Below are positions 34,531-45,213 of a DNA stretch of 64,000 nucleotides, in pieces (position 1 is the stretch's first letter; the number at the start of each line of letters is the position of its first letter). Position numbers and translations under genes: made by a program. Source of the stretch: [Phialemoniopsis] sp. UDSM-2020 (lineage: Eukaryota > Ascomycota > Sordariomycetes > Thyridiales > Thyridiaceae); NCBI GenBank assembly GCA_018873225.1, contig JAEILZ010000003.1:4526001-4590000 (forward strand), written 5' to 3'. The notes under the pieces were generated by a model. The model saw only the letters and a list, made by a program, of their open reading frames with translations, was not told the origin of the DNA and did no database searches.

Positions 34531-37511
34531 TCAAAGGGGGACTGACCGTGATTGCAGTTGCAATGTGTTGATGCCAAGCCTGTTCAGAGTCCGCATCAGC
34601 TCCGGGTGCCTTCGGCAGGCAAGGATAATCATCGTTGTTCCCATCTGGCGACTTGACCAGCAGTGCGGAGGGGTACGGGCCGTCAGCTGCAAAGTTTTCC
34701 TAGGACTTAGTTTGGTGTCCTTTGCCGATGAGCGAAATCGTGCCACTAGCTGCTCATGTCCATAGGAGCATCGTGGCCTGAATTCCGAAGATGCTTCATC
34801 ATCGAACATCGAGCGAAAGTTGGACCTCCGAAAGGAGTCTAATCGCTGCTCGGCCCAGTCGAAGTAGACTCGTAGGAGGTGGGGTTGGGCAAGATCCGCC
34901 GCCAGGTCAACCGGAGTCAAGCCTAGTATGTCTTTGGCAAGCATGTCCACGCCAACCTCTTCCAGCAAAGTCTTGACCATGGCTAAATCATTATGCAAGG
35001 TGGCAATGTGTAACGCATTGTGGCCATACTGGTTGGTCCCCTCGCAGTCATGATGGCGTTCCATTCCAATCGTTATGAAAGGCCGATGACCCAGCTCTGC
35101 GGCAGCAATGAAAAGGTCCTCGCCAAACTCCCGTGATATTGGACCGCTGGCCCGAGAATAAGTTCCGTAAGGCACATGTTCGTGGTGAACGGGGGGGACC
35201 AATATGTTGACCTGGTGATACAAGTACCGCATGCAAAAGTTGCTCGGCTCCCATAACCGCCTCTGGGCCTCTCGAATAGACGGTCGCAAACGCAAGAAGT
35301 CTTCGGGGGTACCGTCTATGGGGAATTCGGAAAGCTGTGGAGCAGAGTGCTCTGCGGCGTAACACATGAACGGGGCGTTGATGAGAGAATTCTCGACGGA
35401 GGAGCAGCTGTGTTCGGACAACTTCGCTTGTGAGAACTCCATGACATCTGCCGCGATCTCCTTTGTCATGGCGTCGATGTCTTCCAAACTTAGGTCTTTC
35501 ACGTGTTGGGAGATGTAGAAGATAGACGCCTCGGTCAAAGCCAGCTTACCGCTGCGGACAAGCATGCCATCGTCGAGGCCGTACTCCCGAGCGACTGCTT
35601 GGTGTGAATTGGGCTGCAAAAAGGAAACTCGCTGGCCAGAGATGCTGACGTAGTTCAGCAGGCTTGACTGAAGTAGTAGACTCAAGATCTCTTGGCTGCC
35701 CAACGTCTCCATAAGACTCGAGCCTGTAGAAAGGGCACGGTAGGCGGCTACGCTGGATGCAAGTTCAACCAGGGTGAGCGGCCGACAGGCGCCCAACATC
35801 ATGAGAAGAGTGTAGTGGATCAAGTCTCTGTCATCCTGAGGACTTCTGCCAGAGAAATTCTCGTGTTGGATACTGCCTTCGGTTGAGCTTCCCAGGAGCG
35901 ATTTGTCCTTGCACATGGGTTCGCCGGTAGATGAAGTTGCAGCTGGGGATGTTGTAGCCAGAGGAAGTGGGGCCGCAAGGAGATATCTTTTTCTCTTGGA
36001 TACTGGCAGGTTGCGGTTCAGGTCAACATCCACGTGGGAGATGAAGAGCATCTGAACTTGGTCCGCAGCTAGCGCCTTTTGAACCATTTGTCCAAAGCCG
36101 ACTCGGGCTCCAAAGTAAGTCTCCAACGGAATGTCCAAGACAAAAGTGACACGGGTATCAGATGCCAGCTTGCTTAGCGTTATCTCGAAGGCTTCGAGGA
36201 GAGCATCTTCATTAACAAGGATGTTTTGGTAGTTTAATACCTGGGGCAGTGTCAGTGCAATATCAGGTTTGCTGCTGAGTATACCGAAGATGAGGGCCGC
36301 CATGAGGCTGGAAAACGTGGCACAGTCTTCGGCGAATGCGAAATCAACGACCAGGATACTGGCATTACGTTTTTTGAGAGTCGAGGCGAGGATTTTGGCA
36401 AGCGCATGGTTTGCCTTGTAGCTGTGGGCAATAGACAGAATGGATCCGCCGCCCTGTTCCCAGCTATTGAAGTCAGGCTGGTCGAAGAGCCATGTAGCGA
36501 AGCCATCTGCAGCGGAGACTTCCTCAGGGGAGGCCAATCTGCTTAGCCTACCACTGTCGAACAATCTGATTATAGCTGATATCCTTGCCGCCACTTCTGC
36601 GCTTCCCTGTGCCTCTTGTTGATCGATCCACGTCTTCCGGTCTAGTTGTTCTTCTGCTTCCTTCATCTTGGACAGGAGATCTGCAAACGGATTTGTGTGG
36701 ATGATCTTCAAGAGACAACGACCACTCCACTCGAGCGACTTGATCTGGAATTCCAACATCAACGAAAACACTTCAAGGAGCATTCCTCGGAGAGGTGGTA
36801 TTGCGTCTTTTGCCTTGACACTTTTCCGCCGAAGTGTGTGGGTGACACTCTGCTCAAGATACCACTGGGAGTGATGAGCAATGAATTCGAGGCCTTCCAG
36901 CATGTCCGCTTCTACAACGATGTTGGACGCGAGGAGCTGCATGTCCTTTGTCAGTAGTTGTCTCTCAGCAAATTGGCATGGGCATTTTCACAATACTTAC
37001 ATTGAGCACCAGGCATAAGCCACCAAAGGCCAGCCCTGCCGGTGGGCTCGCCTCCAACAGGGGCGACAGCTGCTTTTGCAATATCTCAACAACCTTTGCA
37101 ACAGTCGCGACAGCATTGCGGATTGCCCCGTCTCGGTCTTCATGTGCGCGTTGTAGGTGCATCCGCGTTATTTCTCGCATCAGTCGACGTCTCTTCTCGT
37201 TGTCGGTGGGAAACGCGCTCAAGCCATGAAGCGACTCGTCTTTGGACGCACTTGTCAGTCGAAGTCTTGCAGCTAACCATACATCAAACCTGATATCTAC
37301 ACGTACCTTGAGTCGGCTGGTCTTTTTGTAACTTTTCATACGCTTTCAGCGCCTTTTCTTCAAACCTCTTGACGAGCTTCTTGTCTTTCAGTTTCAACGT
37401 CTCATATGCCTCATCCCACAAGGCATTCTTCTCTGCATCGGTGCTGTTGCCGTGCTCGTCTGTGTCCGGAGAGTGACCATCGTTGCCTTGACTGAGTGAG
37501 ACTTCAGCCAT
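34531..37511 (-). CDS. NACHT/STAND-like protein with eroded NTPase motifs and ankyrin-like C-terminus
   Basis: Three exons are proposed: 37511-37307, about 37239-37001 and about 36936-34531, giving about 949 residues. Exon 2 acceptor (CAAAG) and exon 3 acceptor (GCAG or AAAG 9 nt earlier) are the least certain points. The N-terminus (ALWDEAYETLKLKDKKLVKRFEEKAL) is the fungal NLR NACHT-N-type domain. The segment WLFDQPDFNSWEQGGGSILSIAHSY, which in relatives leads into the P-loop, lacks any GxxxxGKS/T; the Walker B position reads VTFVLDIPLE rather than a DALDE-type sequence, and the later sensor region is also atypical. Residues near GHNALHIATLHNDLAMVKTLLEE form an ankyrin-like repeat. It is divergent from a HET-domain gene. 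It may be a signalling or recognition pseudo-NTPase. Confidence 0.75.
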
Positions 37512-38650
37512 GGCGGCGGCGGCTTCCAGAGCGGCGAGCTGGACAAGGCCCAACGGGAAAGTCACCAGAGTGACACGGACAATGACTGATGTGGTGACAA
37601 CGAGGTGTGAAATAGACGACAGAAAATGATGGAAATTGGAGAAGAAGGAAATTAAAATTCTCGAACGAGAAGAGAAGAGAAAAAGAATGGGAGACGATCT
37701 CCCTGCCACATCCACGACGTTCTTTGTTCGAATCATCAGCTGGAAGACAACCCCTGTCAGCCGCGTCGCAGATTTATGTTTGAATAACTTTGTCGCCCCA
37801 GCTGTACACAATGCTCAGTTGAAACGAAGCTAGGCCATGCACAGCGCGCGTCAAAGAAAGACGCAAGTGACATGTTGATTTTAAATGAAGATATGTCCGA
37901 AACAGGTTCTTGAAGAGGGGCTGCACGAACAACATCGATTGTGTCGAAGCCCCGGCGGCCACTGCTCACATTGAGATATCCGCAGTAATTTAATACATTC
38001 CAAATCGGCTCGCAGAACCTCCCAACCCCACAATCAACCTCCAGCATGTATACACAGAGCCTTACGGCTGTCTAGGTTGAGTAGATATCAATTTTTATTA
38101 TTTATCACCATCCAAAGCGTACAGGATCAGTATAGGCATTCTATCGTAAAGCCTAAGCCTTAGCACGGTATACCAAGTCAATGCTTTATCCTTCTTGGCG
38201 TTGATGAGCTCGGTACTGCAGAATAACATGAGTCGACTTGACGTTTCATATTAAAAGGGTCCAAAATATGGTAATGTACCACCCGGTCGGGGAAGCACGC
38301 GTCTCTGCGGTCTCTGATGCCTTGTGCAAAAATTACAAGAAGCAATTTCAATGAACAATGAATGATTTGGTGCTCACGCTTGCCCAGTCATTTCATCTCA
38401 TTCTCTGTCGACTTGAGACAGGTCATGAATGGTTGTTTGATGCTGCCTCGATCAATTATCGTATGGCTGGACCAAAGCGTACTAGTGATTTTGCTGTTGG
38501 GCACTCTAGTTGTGGCTATGCATCTCAGCCGCACAAAAGAGGTAAACAGCCCAACTTCTCAAGCCTCTTCACAATTCAGGATGGTCATAGTCTTTATATT
38601 GATACTTATCTCTAATCTTTGCACCAAAGTTGTGCAGAGCATCAGTTCGA
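37512..38650. promoter_or_regulatory. Divergent intergenic region, NLR-like / HET genes
   Basis: An 1139-bp gap between head-to-head start codons. It has AT-rich stretches and no supported gene. Confidence 0.5.
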
Positions 38651-40912
38651 ATGGATGGACTGGAAAATCTCTCTGAGAAGCAGCATAACGATGGGGCGGA
38701 GACAGCTGTCGCGGACGGTGAGCACCAGCCGCCGACCACGGCCTCAACCCTGCCACCTGAGGTTCTCGAGATCATGGGCCAAATGCAAACACTATTAACA
38801 AACTCAGCCAGCAAGGTACTCCTGACCAAAGATCCCACCATGGGCCCGCAGGGCATGCAGAGACGCTGGACAAGGATTATCTCGCTCCAGCCAGGTGCTC
38901 GGGATGAACCGATCGTCTGCCGCCTGACTAGACAGGGCCTGGACGACATGCCCTCACCCGAAACAGCTTATGAGGCCGTTTCGTATACCTGGGGCGATGC
39001 ACAATGTCGAGGCCACATCACATGTCACCGCGACGCGGATCCTACCAGTGCCAGCGGTGAAGGGACCGAAACCACTATGGAAGTCACCGAGAATCTCCTT
39101 GCTGTCCTACGAGGACTGCGTTACGAAGACCGCCCGCGCCGACTGTGGGTCGATCAGATCTGCATCGACCAGTGGGACGAAGAGGACAAAGTACGGCAGA
39201 TCGGGATCATGGCGGAGATCTATAGCGGCGCATCGCGCGTCCTCATCTGGCTGGGAGACGCCGGCGGGGTGAAAGACGAAGAAGGGGAGAGTATCTTTGC
39301 TTCCATGGACGTCTTCGCCCTTCTCTATCGCCAGTCACAAAGCGATAGCGAGGTGTTTCAGAAGTGGTTGTCCGTAACTGAGGCATCAGACTCTGGCCGT
39401 TTTGTCGCCGAAGATGAGCGTGCTACGTCTGCTTCGTCTATCAAAGATGAGACAAGTGTAGATGAGCGTCGCAAGCCAATGTCTTTGCAGACAGAGCATG
39501 GCTATCCGGATTTACAACTCCTGTTTTACGGTGCCAGGGGCTTCCAAAGATTTCTGAAGGAGACTCGCTGGTTTCGCCGCTCTTGGACCTTCCAGGAGAC
39601 GATCATGGGCCACGACACGCTCGTCATCTTCGGCAAATGGACACGAAAATGGGACATCCTGTATGACGCGTGCAGGTTCATCGCTTATCAAAAAGCGCTG
39701 TTCCCGCCGCGGTACAATCCAGTTGACTCGTCCGCGGTAGCTATCGCGGCTGGCGTGGTGGACCGGGGCAATTACAGACGAGAACATGCACGAACTCAGA
39801 TCATCAACCGCGGTGCAGGCCATCCAGGCTACCTCGAGGCCATGAAAGAATACCGAAGCCGTGATCACGAGGCCGACCTCAAGCAGTTTCGCCTCAAGAA
39901 TGTCCTCCCGAAACTGCGTCCCAATGAAGCCACCGAGCCAAAGGACAAGGTTCTGGGCATCATCGGCTTCTCCCACGACGATGGCCGCCGCATCGAGCTC
40001 CCGAACGGCAGGGATCAGGTCCCGTTACTTTATCTCACAGTGGCCAAGTATTGGATGACCACTCCTGACGACAGTCTCTGGAGCCGTACCGGCGGTATGA
40101 TGGGAGGGGCCAGGGAGCAGCTGTACTACGACGAGTGGCCTTGCCCTTTAACCTGTGATAAACCAGATTTGTCTTTCCTCAGTCACATCAACGAACCACA
40201 ACAAAAGATACCGAGCTGGATTCCGGATTGGAGCTGTCCACTAGCCGTCCAGCCGCTGATCGAGGAAGAGGGATACCGCGCGTCTGCTGGCTGGACGAAG
40301 CTTGCGGTCATTGATGACCATCGAGGCTCCTGGCCCAGGCTTCAAGTCAAAGGCATTCGGCTCATGACTATCAACGCCATCACTTCGGACAAGGATGTTG
40401 CTGGGGCGTGGGAGTTGTGGCATGCAAGTGACAGAAAAGAGTCTCTGCCGACTGACAACCTGGGATTAGCTGAGGTTTCTCTGTCGATGTCGCGTTCGAC
40501 ACGCAGACCGGCAGAGGGATTTGTGAGCACAGCTGAGCCAGTTCACGACCTGTGGGAACGCTTAGAGCGGGGCTTTCAGAAGGGGGATGAACCGTCATAC
40601 TCGCAGAGTGACTTAGAGGTGGCGGTTCAACAAGCAGCAAGAACCATGAGGCCGGAGTTAGGGGAAGAACGTTTCTTTCCGGGACGCCATCTCTTCTGGT
40701 CCAACACTGGCTTCGTCGGGTTGGCTCCCGCGGCTGCTCAGCCCGGAGATGTGGTGTTGCTTATAGCAGGAACCACAGTGCCTTTTGTGCTCCGTGAATT
40801 CCTTGCCGGAAACTTTGAAATTATCGGAGAATGTCTTGTCTGGGGCTTTATGTACGGGGAGGCGTTGGAGGCTGTACCGGATGGCAAGATCGAGGAAGTG
40901 ATTATGATATAG
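38651..40912 (+). CDS. HET domain (heterokaryon incompatibility) protein
   Basis: An intronless gene of 753 residues from the ATG at 38651; a start seven codons earlier is possible. The HET domain (PF06985) is clear at about residues 107-345: YEAVSYTWGDA at 107-117, then RRLWVDQICIDQWDEEDKVRQ near 164-183 and GIMAEIYSGASRVLIWLGD to 203, and later RGFQRFLKETRWFRRSWTFQE-type sequence typical of the W..R.W..QE motif. HET proteins act in non-self recognition and can trigger cell death, often with NLR partners. The C-terminal half lacks a repeat domain and ends in GDVVLLIAGTTVPFVLRE, the common tail of this family. Its partner gene may be the divergent NLR-like gene. Confidence 0.93.
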   Translation: MDGLENLSEKQHNDGAETAVADGEHQPPTTASTLPPEVLEIMGQMQTLLTNSASKVLLTKDPTMGPQGMQRRWTRIISLQPGARDEPIVCRLTRQGLDDMPSPETAYEAVSYTWGDAQCRGHITCHRDADPTSASGEGTETTMEVTENLLAVLRGLRYEDRPRRLWVDQICIDQWDEEDKVRQIGIMAEIYSGASRVLIWLGDAGGVKDEEGESIFASMDVFALLYRQSQSDSEVFQKWLSVTEASDSGRFVAEDERATSASSIKDETSVDERRKPMSLQTEHGYPDLQLLFYGARGFQRFLKETRWFRRSWTFQETIMGHDTLVIFGKWTRKWDILYDACRFIAYQKALFPPRYNPVDSSAVAIAAGVVDRGNYRREHARTQIINRGAGHPGYLEAMKEYRSRDHEADLKQFRLKNVLPKLRPNEATEPKDKVLGIIGFSHDDGRRIELPNGRDQVPLLYLTVAKYWMTTPDDSLWSRTGGMMGGAREQLYYDEWPCPLTCDKPDLSFLSHINEPQQKIPSWIPDWSCPLAVQPLIEEEGYRASAGWTKLAVIDDHRGSWPRLQVKGIRLMTINAITSDKDVAGAWELWHASDRKESLPTDNLGLAEVSLSMSRSTRRPAEGFVSTAEPVHDLWERLERGFQKGDEPSYSQSDLEVAVQQAARTMRPELGEERFFPGRHLFWSNTGFVGLAPAAAQPGDVVLLIAGTTVPFVLREFLAGNFEIIGECLVWGFMYGEALEAVPDGKIEEVIMI

Positions 40913-41204
40913 ATGTCACAGAGAACTTTCGCCACACACGGATCTTATAATGATAAAACAAGCTCTCCGGTAGCTGATCAACACTGGTCTGGGTTGCATT
41001 TTTACAATGATAGACGAGCTTGCCGTTCGCATGCGTAAGGAGTAGGCAGCAACTCGGGAACTGCAAGGGCCTTGTGTTGTGAACAATGCCTAAATAGACA
41101 CAACATAGACCTTCAAGGCAGCCACTTTTATCCATTTAAAAGGCGGCTTGAAGGTCCAGTGCGTATTTGAATCTGGATCGCATGTCATGTACAAGCATGC
41201 CACC

Positions 41205-42839
41205 ATGGATCGACTCCCAGTGGAAATAATCTTGCACATCTGCCGCTCCCTCTGCTCCCACTGCCACACCCCAGACGTCTTCCCCGACGCCGACACCGCC
41301 GATTCCAAGCGCGAAAAGGCTGCCCTCGCACGACTCGCCCGGACCTCGAAGCGGCTCGCCCGTATCGCGCAGCCTATCCTCTACCACTGCTACGCGACGG
41401 GTAACCTGCCGAGGGGTCCCCAGGAGGTCATGGGCACCGAGGACGACAAGCTGCCCGCCTTCCTGCGCACCCTGGCCACGCGCCCCGACCTCGCGCGCCA
41501 GGTCCGCGCTCTGCAGCTCGTCAGCTCCGACAACGTCTCCGGCTGCGGCGGCGGGTCCGCCGCAGCCGCGCGCCTCCTGCTGCGCATCCTAGCCGGCGCG
41601 TGCGACACCGTCGGCATGAACCGCTGGCCCGCGAAGCCGAGGCATAAACCGTACGAGCAGCTGCCCGGGTGGGCGCACAAGTACTACGACGCCGGCTTCG
41701 AGCACGAGCCGCACGCGACGCTGATGGCCTCGGGCGCAAAGGGCTGCAAAATTGTGCACTCCTGGCTCGAGGAGCTGTGCATCCTGCTCACGGCGCCGAC
41801 GCTCGAGGCCCTGTGCCTCGTGCGGGACGGCACGGCGGGCTTCGAGAACCTGGCCGAGGCCTACGCCGCAGGCCAGGCGCCGCGTCTGACCTCGCTGCGC
41901 GCGCTCGCCTTGCGCTCCGTCCGCTGGGGCGAGTGGCACCTCGAGCAGTGCAGGCCGCTCCTGCTCAACGTGCCGAACCTGGAGGCGCTCTGCTGCGTGC
42001 GCTTCCGCGACGCGGGCGGCTCGCGGTCGTTCTCCTTGGACGACCAGCTGTGGTTCTACGAGCTCTACGCCGGACACGCCTTCGAGCGCACCACGACGCT
42101 CGTGCTGTCGGCGCCCTCGCACCGCGACCTGCCGTTCATGTCTGTGATTTTTCCGCCGCTCGAGAATTTCGAGTGCTTCTGGGGCGCGGCGGCGGACTAC
42201 ACCAAGATGTGGGAGTCGCTGGCCGGGCAGCGGCGCACGCTGCGCAGGCTGCGCTTCGGGCGCATCATGGACTCGAACCCGAGATACAAGACGTACGAGG
42301 CCGAGCTGCGGACCGACTTCTACAAGACCGCGCGGCCGGAGAAGCTTCTGGCCCTGGAGAGCCTCGAGGAGCTCACGATCGAGCAGGCCGCCTTCCAGTA
42401 CGGGGGCGCTACCCCCGACGGCGGCCGCCCGGAGAGCGCGGCGGATCGGTGCCTCGCGGACATGCTGCCGAAGTCCATCAGGCACCTGCACATCATCTAC
42501 GTTTATCGGTCAATGTTAGACCAACTAGCGGAGCTAGTGAGGGCTCACCTGCCACGCCTGGAGACGGTGCGCGTGAGTCTGGCGGCGGGGCTCGAGGATG
42601 AGCGTGCGGCTGAGATAGCTGAGATGAAGGAGCGCGCTGGGCTCCTATTCAAGAGCGGGCCGGTGGAGCTGATATGGGGTCCCGTGAGCCGGAGCGCTGG
42701 GACCCGGCACATGGCGATCCCGGGCGGGACTGCCGGGACGCGGACGCCGATCCTGCCGGCGGTGGTGGACGGACGGCCGGAGAGTGAGATGTCAGTGCGC
42801 GAGTTGGAGGAGGACCTTAGTAGTGATGATGACCTTTAG
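41205..42839 (+). CDS. F-box-like protein
   Basis: An intronless gene of 544 residues from the ATG at 41205; an upstream ATG at 41148 would add 19 residues. The start MDRLPVEIILHICRSL is a typical F-box helix, and LARLARTSKRLARIAQPILYHCYAT completes it. F-box proteins select substrates for SCF ubiquitin ligases. The rest is Leu-rich with irregular LRR-like spacing (PRLTSLRALALRSVRW, VPNLEALCCVRF) and ends in an acidic tail. Codon GC is very high. The target is unknown. It lies about 290 bp downstream of the HET gene on the same strand. Confidence 0.75.
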   Translation: MDRLPVEIILHICRSLCSHCHTPDVFPDADTADSKREKAALARLARTSKRLARIAQPILYHCYATGNLPRGPQEVMGTEDDKLPAFLRTLATRPDLARQVRALQLVSSDNVSGCGGGSAAAARLLLRILAGACDTVGMNRWPAKPRHKPYEQLPGWAHKYYDAGFEHEPHATLMASGAKGCKIVHSWLEELCILLTAPTLEALCLVRDGTAGFENLAEAYAAGQAPRLTSLRALALRSVRWGEWHLEQCRPLLLNVPNLEALCCVRFRDAGGSRSFSLDDQLWFYELYAGHAFERTTTLVLSAPSHRDLPFMSVIFPPLENFECFWGAAADYTKMWESLAGQRRTLRRLRFGRIMDSNPRYKTYEAELRTDFYKTARPEKLLALESLEELTIEQAAFQYGGATPDGGRPESAADRCLADMLPKSIRHLHIIYVYRSMLDQLAELVRAHLPRLETVRVSLAAGLEDERAAEIAEMKERAGLLFKSGPVELIWGPVSRSAGTRHMAIPGGTAGTRTPILPAVVDGRPESEMSVRELEEDLSSDDDL

Positions 42840-43020
42840 AAGCAGGCGAGGGCTATAGCTCTAGGCAAATGCGGAGGTATTTTGGGTAGATAGACACTTA
42901 GATAGAACTTGGGAGCGAAATGAACCGAAGATCTTGTTACTCCCCTTGACTGCTCGTTACTCATCATCCTCTCTACCCTAAAGAACTACCTGAAAGCCAT
43001 CACTGCCCAGTCACAAACAC

Positions 43021-43600
43021 TTACTCAAGCCCAGCGAGCTTCTCCCTGAGAATCTCCCCAATGACCTGCGGATTCGGCCCCTCGACGCCTTTGGCCAGGA
43101 CGTCCTCGCGGCGCACGACGACGATCCGGACGCCGCCCTCTTTCTCGCTACCGCCCCCCACGGCCTCGCTGACCTGCTTGATCTCCTCCTCGGGCACGCC
43201 GCCGCCAAAGATGACGGCGCGCGGCACCTTGCGCTCGGCCTCCGGGGCCGCGGCGTTGGAGCCCAGGCCCGATGAGGGCGGGACGCCCGCGTCGCCCTTG
43301 ACGAGGGGCCGGAGCTCCGAGAGGGCGGCCTGTAGGGTCAGGGCGATGTGGACAACTTTGCAGTGGGCGTTAGCTCTTTCGAGGGATTAGAGGTGTAGTA
43401 TGTGCCCGGGAGGGAGTAGGAGATGCGGTACGTGGTGTTTCGGGCTCGCATGTTCTCCCAGGTATGTGTATGTATGAGAGCGTTTTCGCCCTCCCATTTG
43501 AAACTGACTCACCGTCATAGTCCGGGAGCAGCGAGGCGCGGACGGCCTGCGCGACTTCGGAGTTATTGCCGTAGCTTGCGATGGGGATGGGTCCGGACAT
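43021..43600 (-). CDS. Small conserved fungal protein of unknown function
   Basis: Two exons (43600-43513 and 43355-43021) separated by a 157-nt intron give 140 residues. The protein begins MSGPIPIASYGNNSEVAQAVRASLLPDYD and continues VVHIALTLQAALSELRPLVKG; after a Gly/Ser-rich loop comes VPRAVIFGGGVPEEEIKQVSEAV, and it ends with RIVVVRREDVLAKGVEGPNP. The alternating strand-helix pattern suggests a Rossmann-like fold. I believe this matches a small family found across filamentous fungi with no known function, but this is recollection, not a search. The exon join is supported by the continuous phrase DYDVVHIAL. Confidence 0.7.
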
Positions 43601-45213
43601 TGCTTCTTCTTGGTTGAAGTTTACTTTGCTTAGTCGACTTGGAGACGGCAATGCGATGATGCGAATGCTTTGTCAAGATCTAGAGATTGTGGAATGTCTT
43701 CGACGTTTGGTGGCTCTTTCGTTCTCTTGATGTCGTGAATATCTCAAGGCCAGCCAGCCTTATATATCATCAAAATCCTATGAACACCAAGACTATTTTA
43801 AGCTACACCTACTCATCGCGCACTACAAAAGACGTAATCACATCCCACGTATACGTTTGACAGCTGTCTAACCAGCACCGCCCCCGAAAAGGTCCGCTCT
43901 AGCTCCCCAGCAAGTGCGGGCAGTGGGGGAAGCAAACGAAGGAGATGAAGTTGGGGTAACCCCGACACGCAAACAGTTCCTTCTTCGTGTCTCCTCCGCA
44001 CGCAAAACAAGCATCAAATCAGGCACAGAAAGGCAAAATAACGACCGAACAGAGTAACACTGTGTGTCGCCTTGCTTACAACGCCCCTGGCGGTAGTGGC
44101 ATAACGTTCCAAAGTGCGGGCTAGAAAGACGTCCGTCCCTGAGAGAACCCCCGATGGGACACCGTCCGTCCGGTGCCCAATTGGTGGGTTAGGGGAGTTG
44201 CAACACCCGAGGAATGCTCGGTCCCGAACAAGAGACCGGGCGATGTCGAAATGAATGCTAGTCCTTTCGACCTTTTCGGCGTCAATGCATGTGCCGACGG
44301 CTGCGCGTTTGACAGGTGCCACAAGGGACAGACCGCGACTGTGCATGGCGAGACCGCGCGTAAATGTTTGACAAGTCGTGCTCTAACAGCGCACCCTGTT
44401 CCAGCTTCGGCCTTCTCCAACTCCCACGCCGGGACCTTTTCCCCTGCAGCAAACACGGATCTCACATGTGGCACGGCGCAACAGTGTTTTTTTTACAATC
44501 TCTTTTCGATTACTCTCACAAAGTACTGCTTGCGTAAGAGCTACCTAATATATAAACACAAGAAAGCACAGGTAATCAAAATCACTGTGTGTATCTCGCT
44601 CTTCTTCGCTCCCGTCAGAGACCAAAGCTCATGACCTCATGTTCCTCCCCCTAAATACCTCCGCAGGTATTACTCATCAACAAGAATCAAGGACAAGGTC
44701 GCAAAGGAAATGGTTGAGGTGTTCCTCCAGTGTTTGAAACGACAAGACTCCAAACCTTATTCGTTGCGCCGGAAAAAAGCAAGACACAAATATGCTTTCG
44801 TGAATGCAGAATGACGTATCCAAAACTTTCCAATGCCAACAGACAGACTCAAAGGAAGTGGAAAAACAAGGGGTACAAAACAAGTAATCCACCATCTCGT
44901 ACACAGCTTCGCATCGGCAGGGCTCAGAGGGGTGGCCCAATGTCCGATGGATTCGTCCCAGCGAGGAAAACAAAGCTCTAGATCGTATATCAATGCTTGT
45001 TCTGTTGTCCAATTCTCGGTAGCATCAGAGAACTCCGACAAGATCCAAATGAGGTTAACATGGTCGGTGGTATCGACATAACAAAGGAAAATAAACGCCA
45101 GCTTGGGGGTATATGAGTTCGATTAGACATTGGGTATCGGGTAGTTTGATCGGAACCATCATTTGGTCGGTCGTCTCATCGGACCGGGACTATGTCCCGC
45201 CAGTATGGGCGTG
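43601..45213. other. Intergenic, no supported gene
   Basis: A 1613-bp gap. Frames such as 44173-44634 overlap antisense frames and show no motif. The part from about 44640 to 45213 is probably the 3' untranslated region of the Zn2Cys6 gene. Confidence 0.5.

Noticed and set aside
41589..42601. Long frames on both strands across the F-box-like gene
   Set aside because: They arise from high GC at third positions; only the 41205-42839 frame begins with an F-box.
44173..44634. A 153-codon frame in the gap before the Zn2Cys6 gene
   Set aside because: It is overlapped by antisense frames of similar length and shows no conserved feature.
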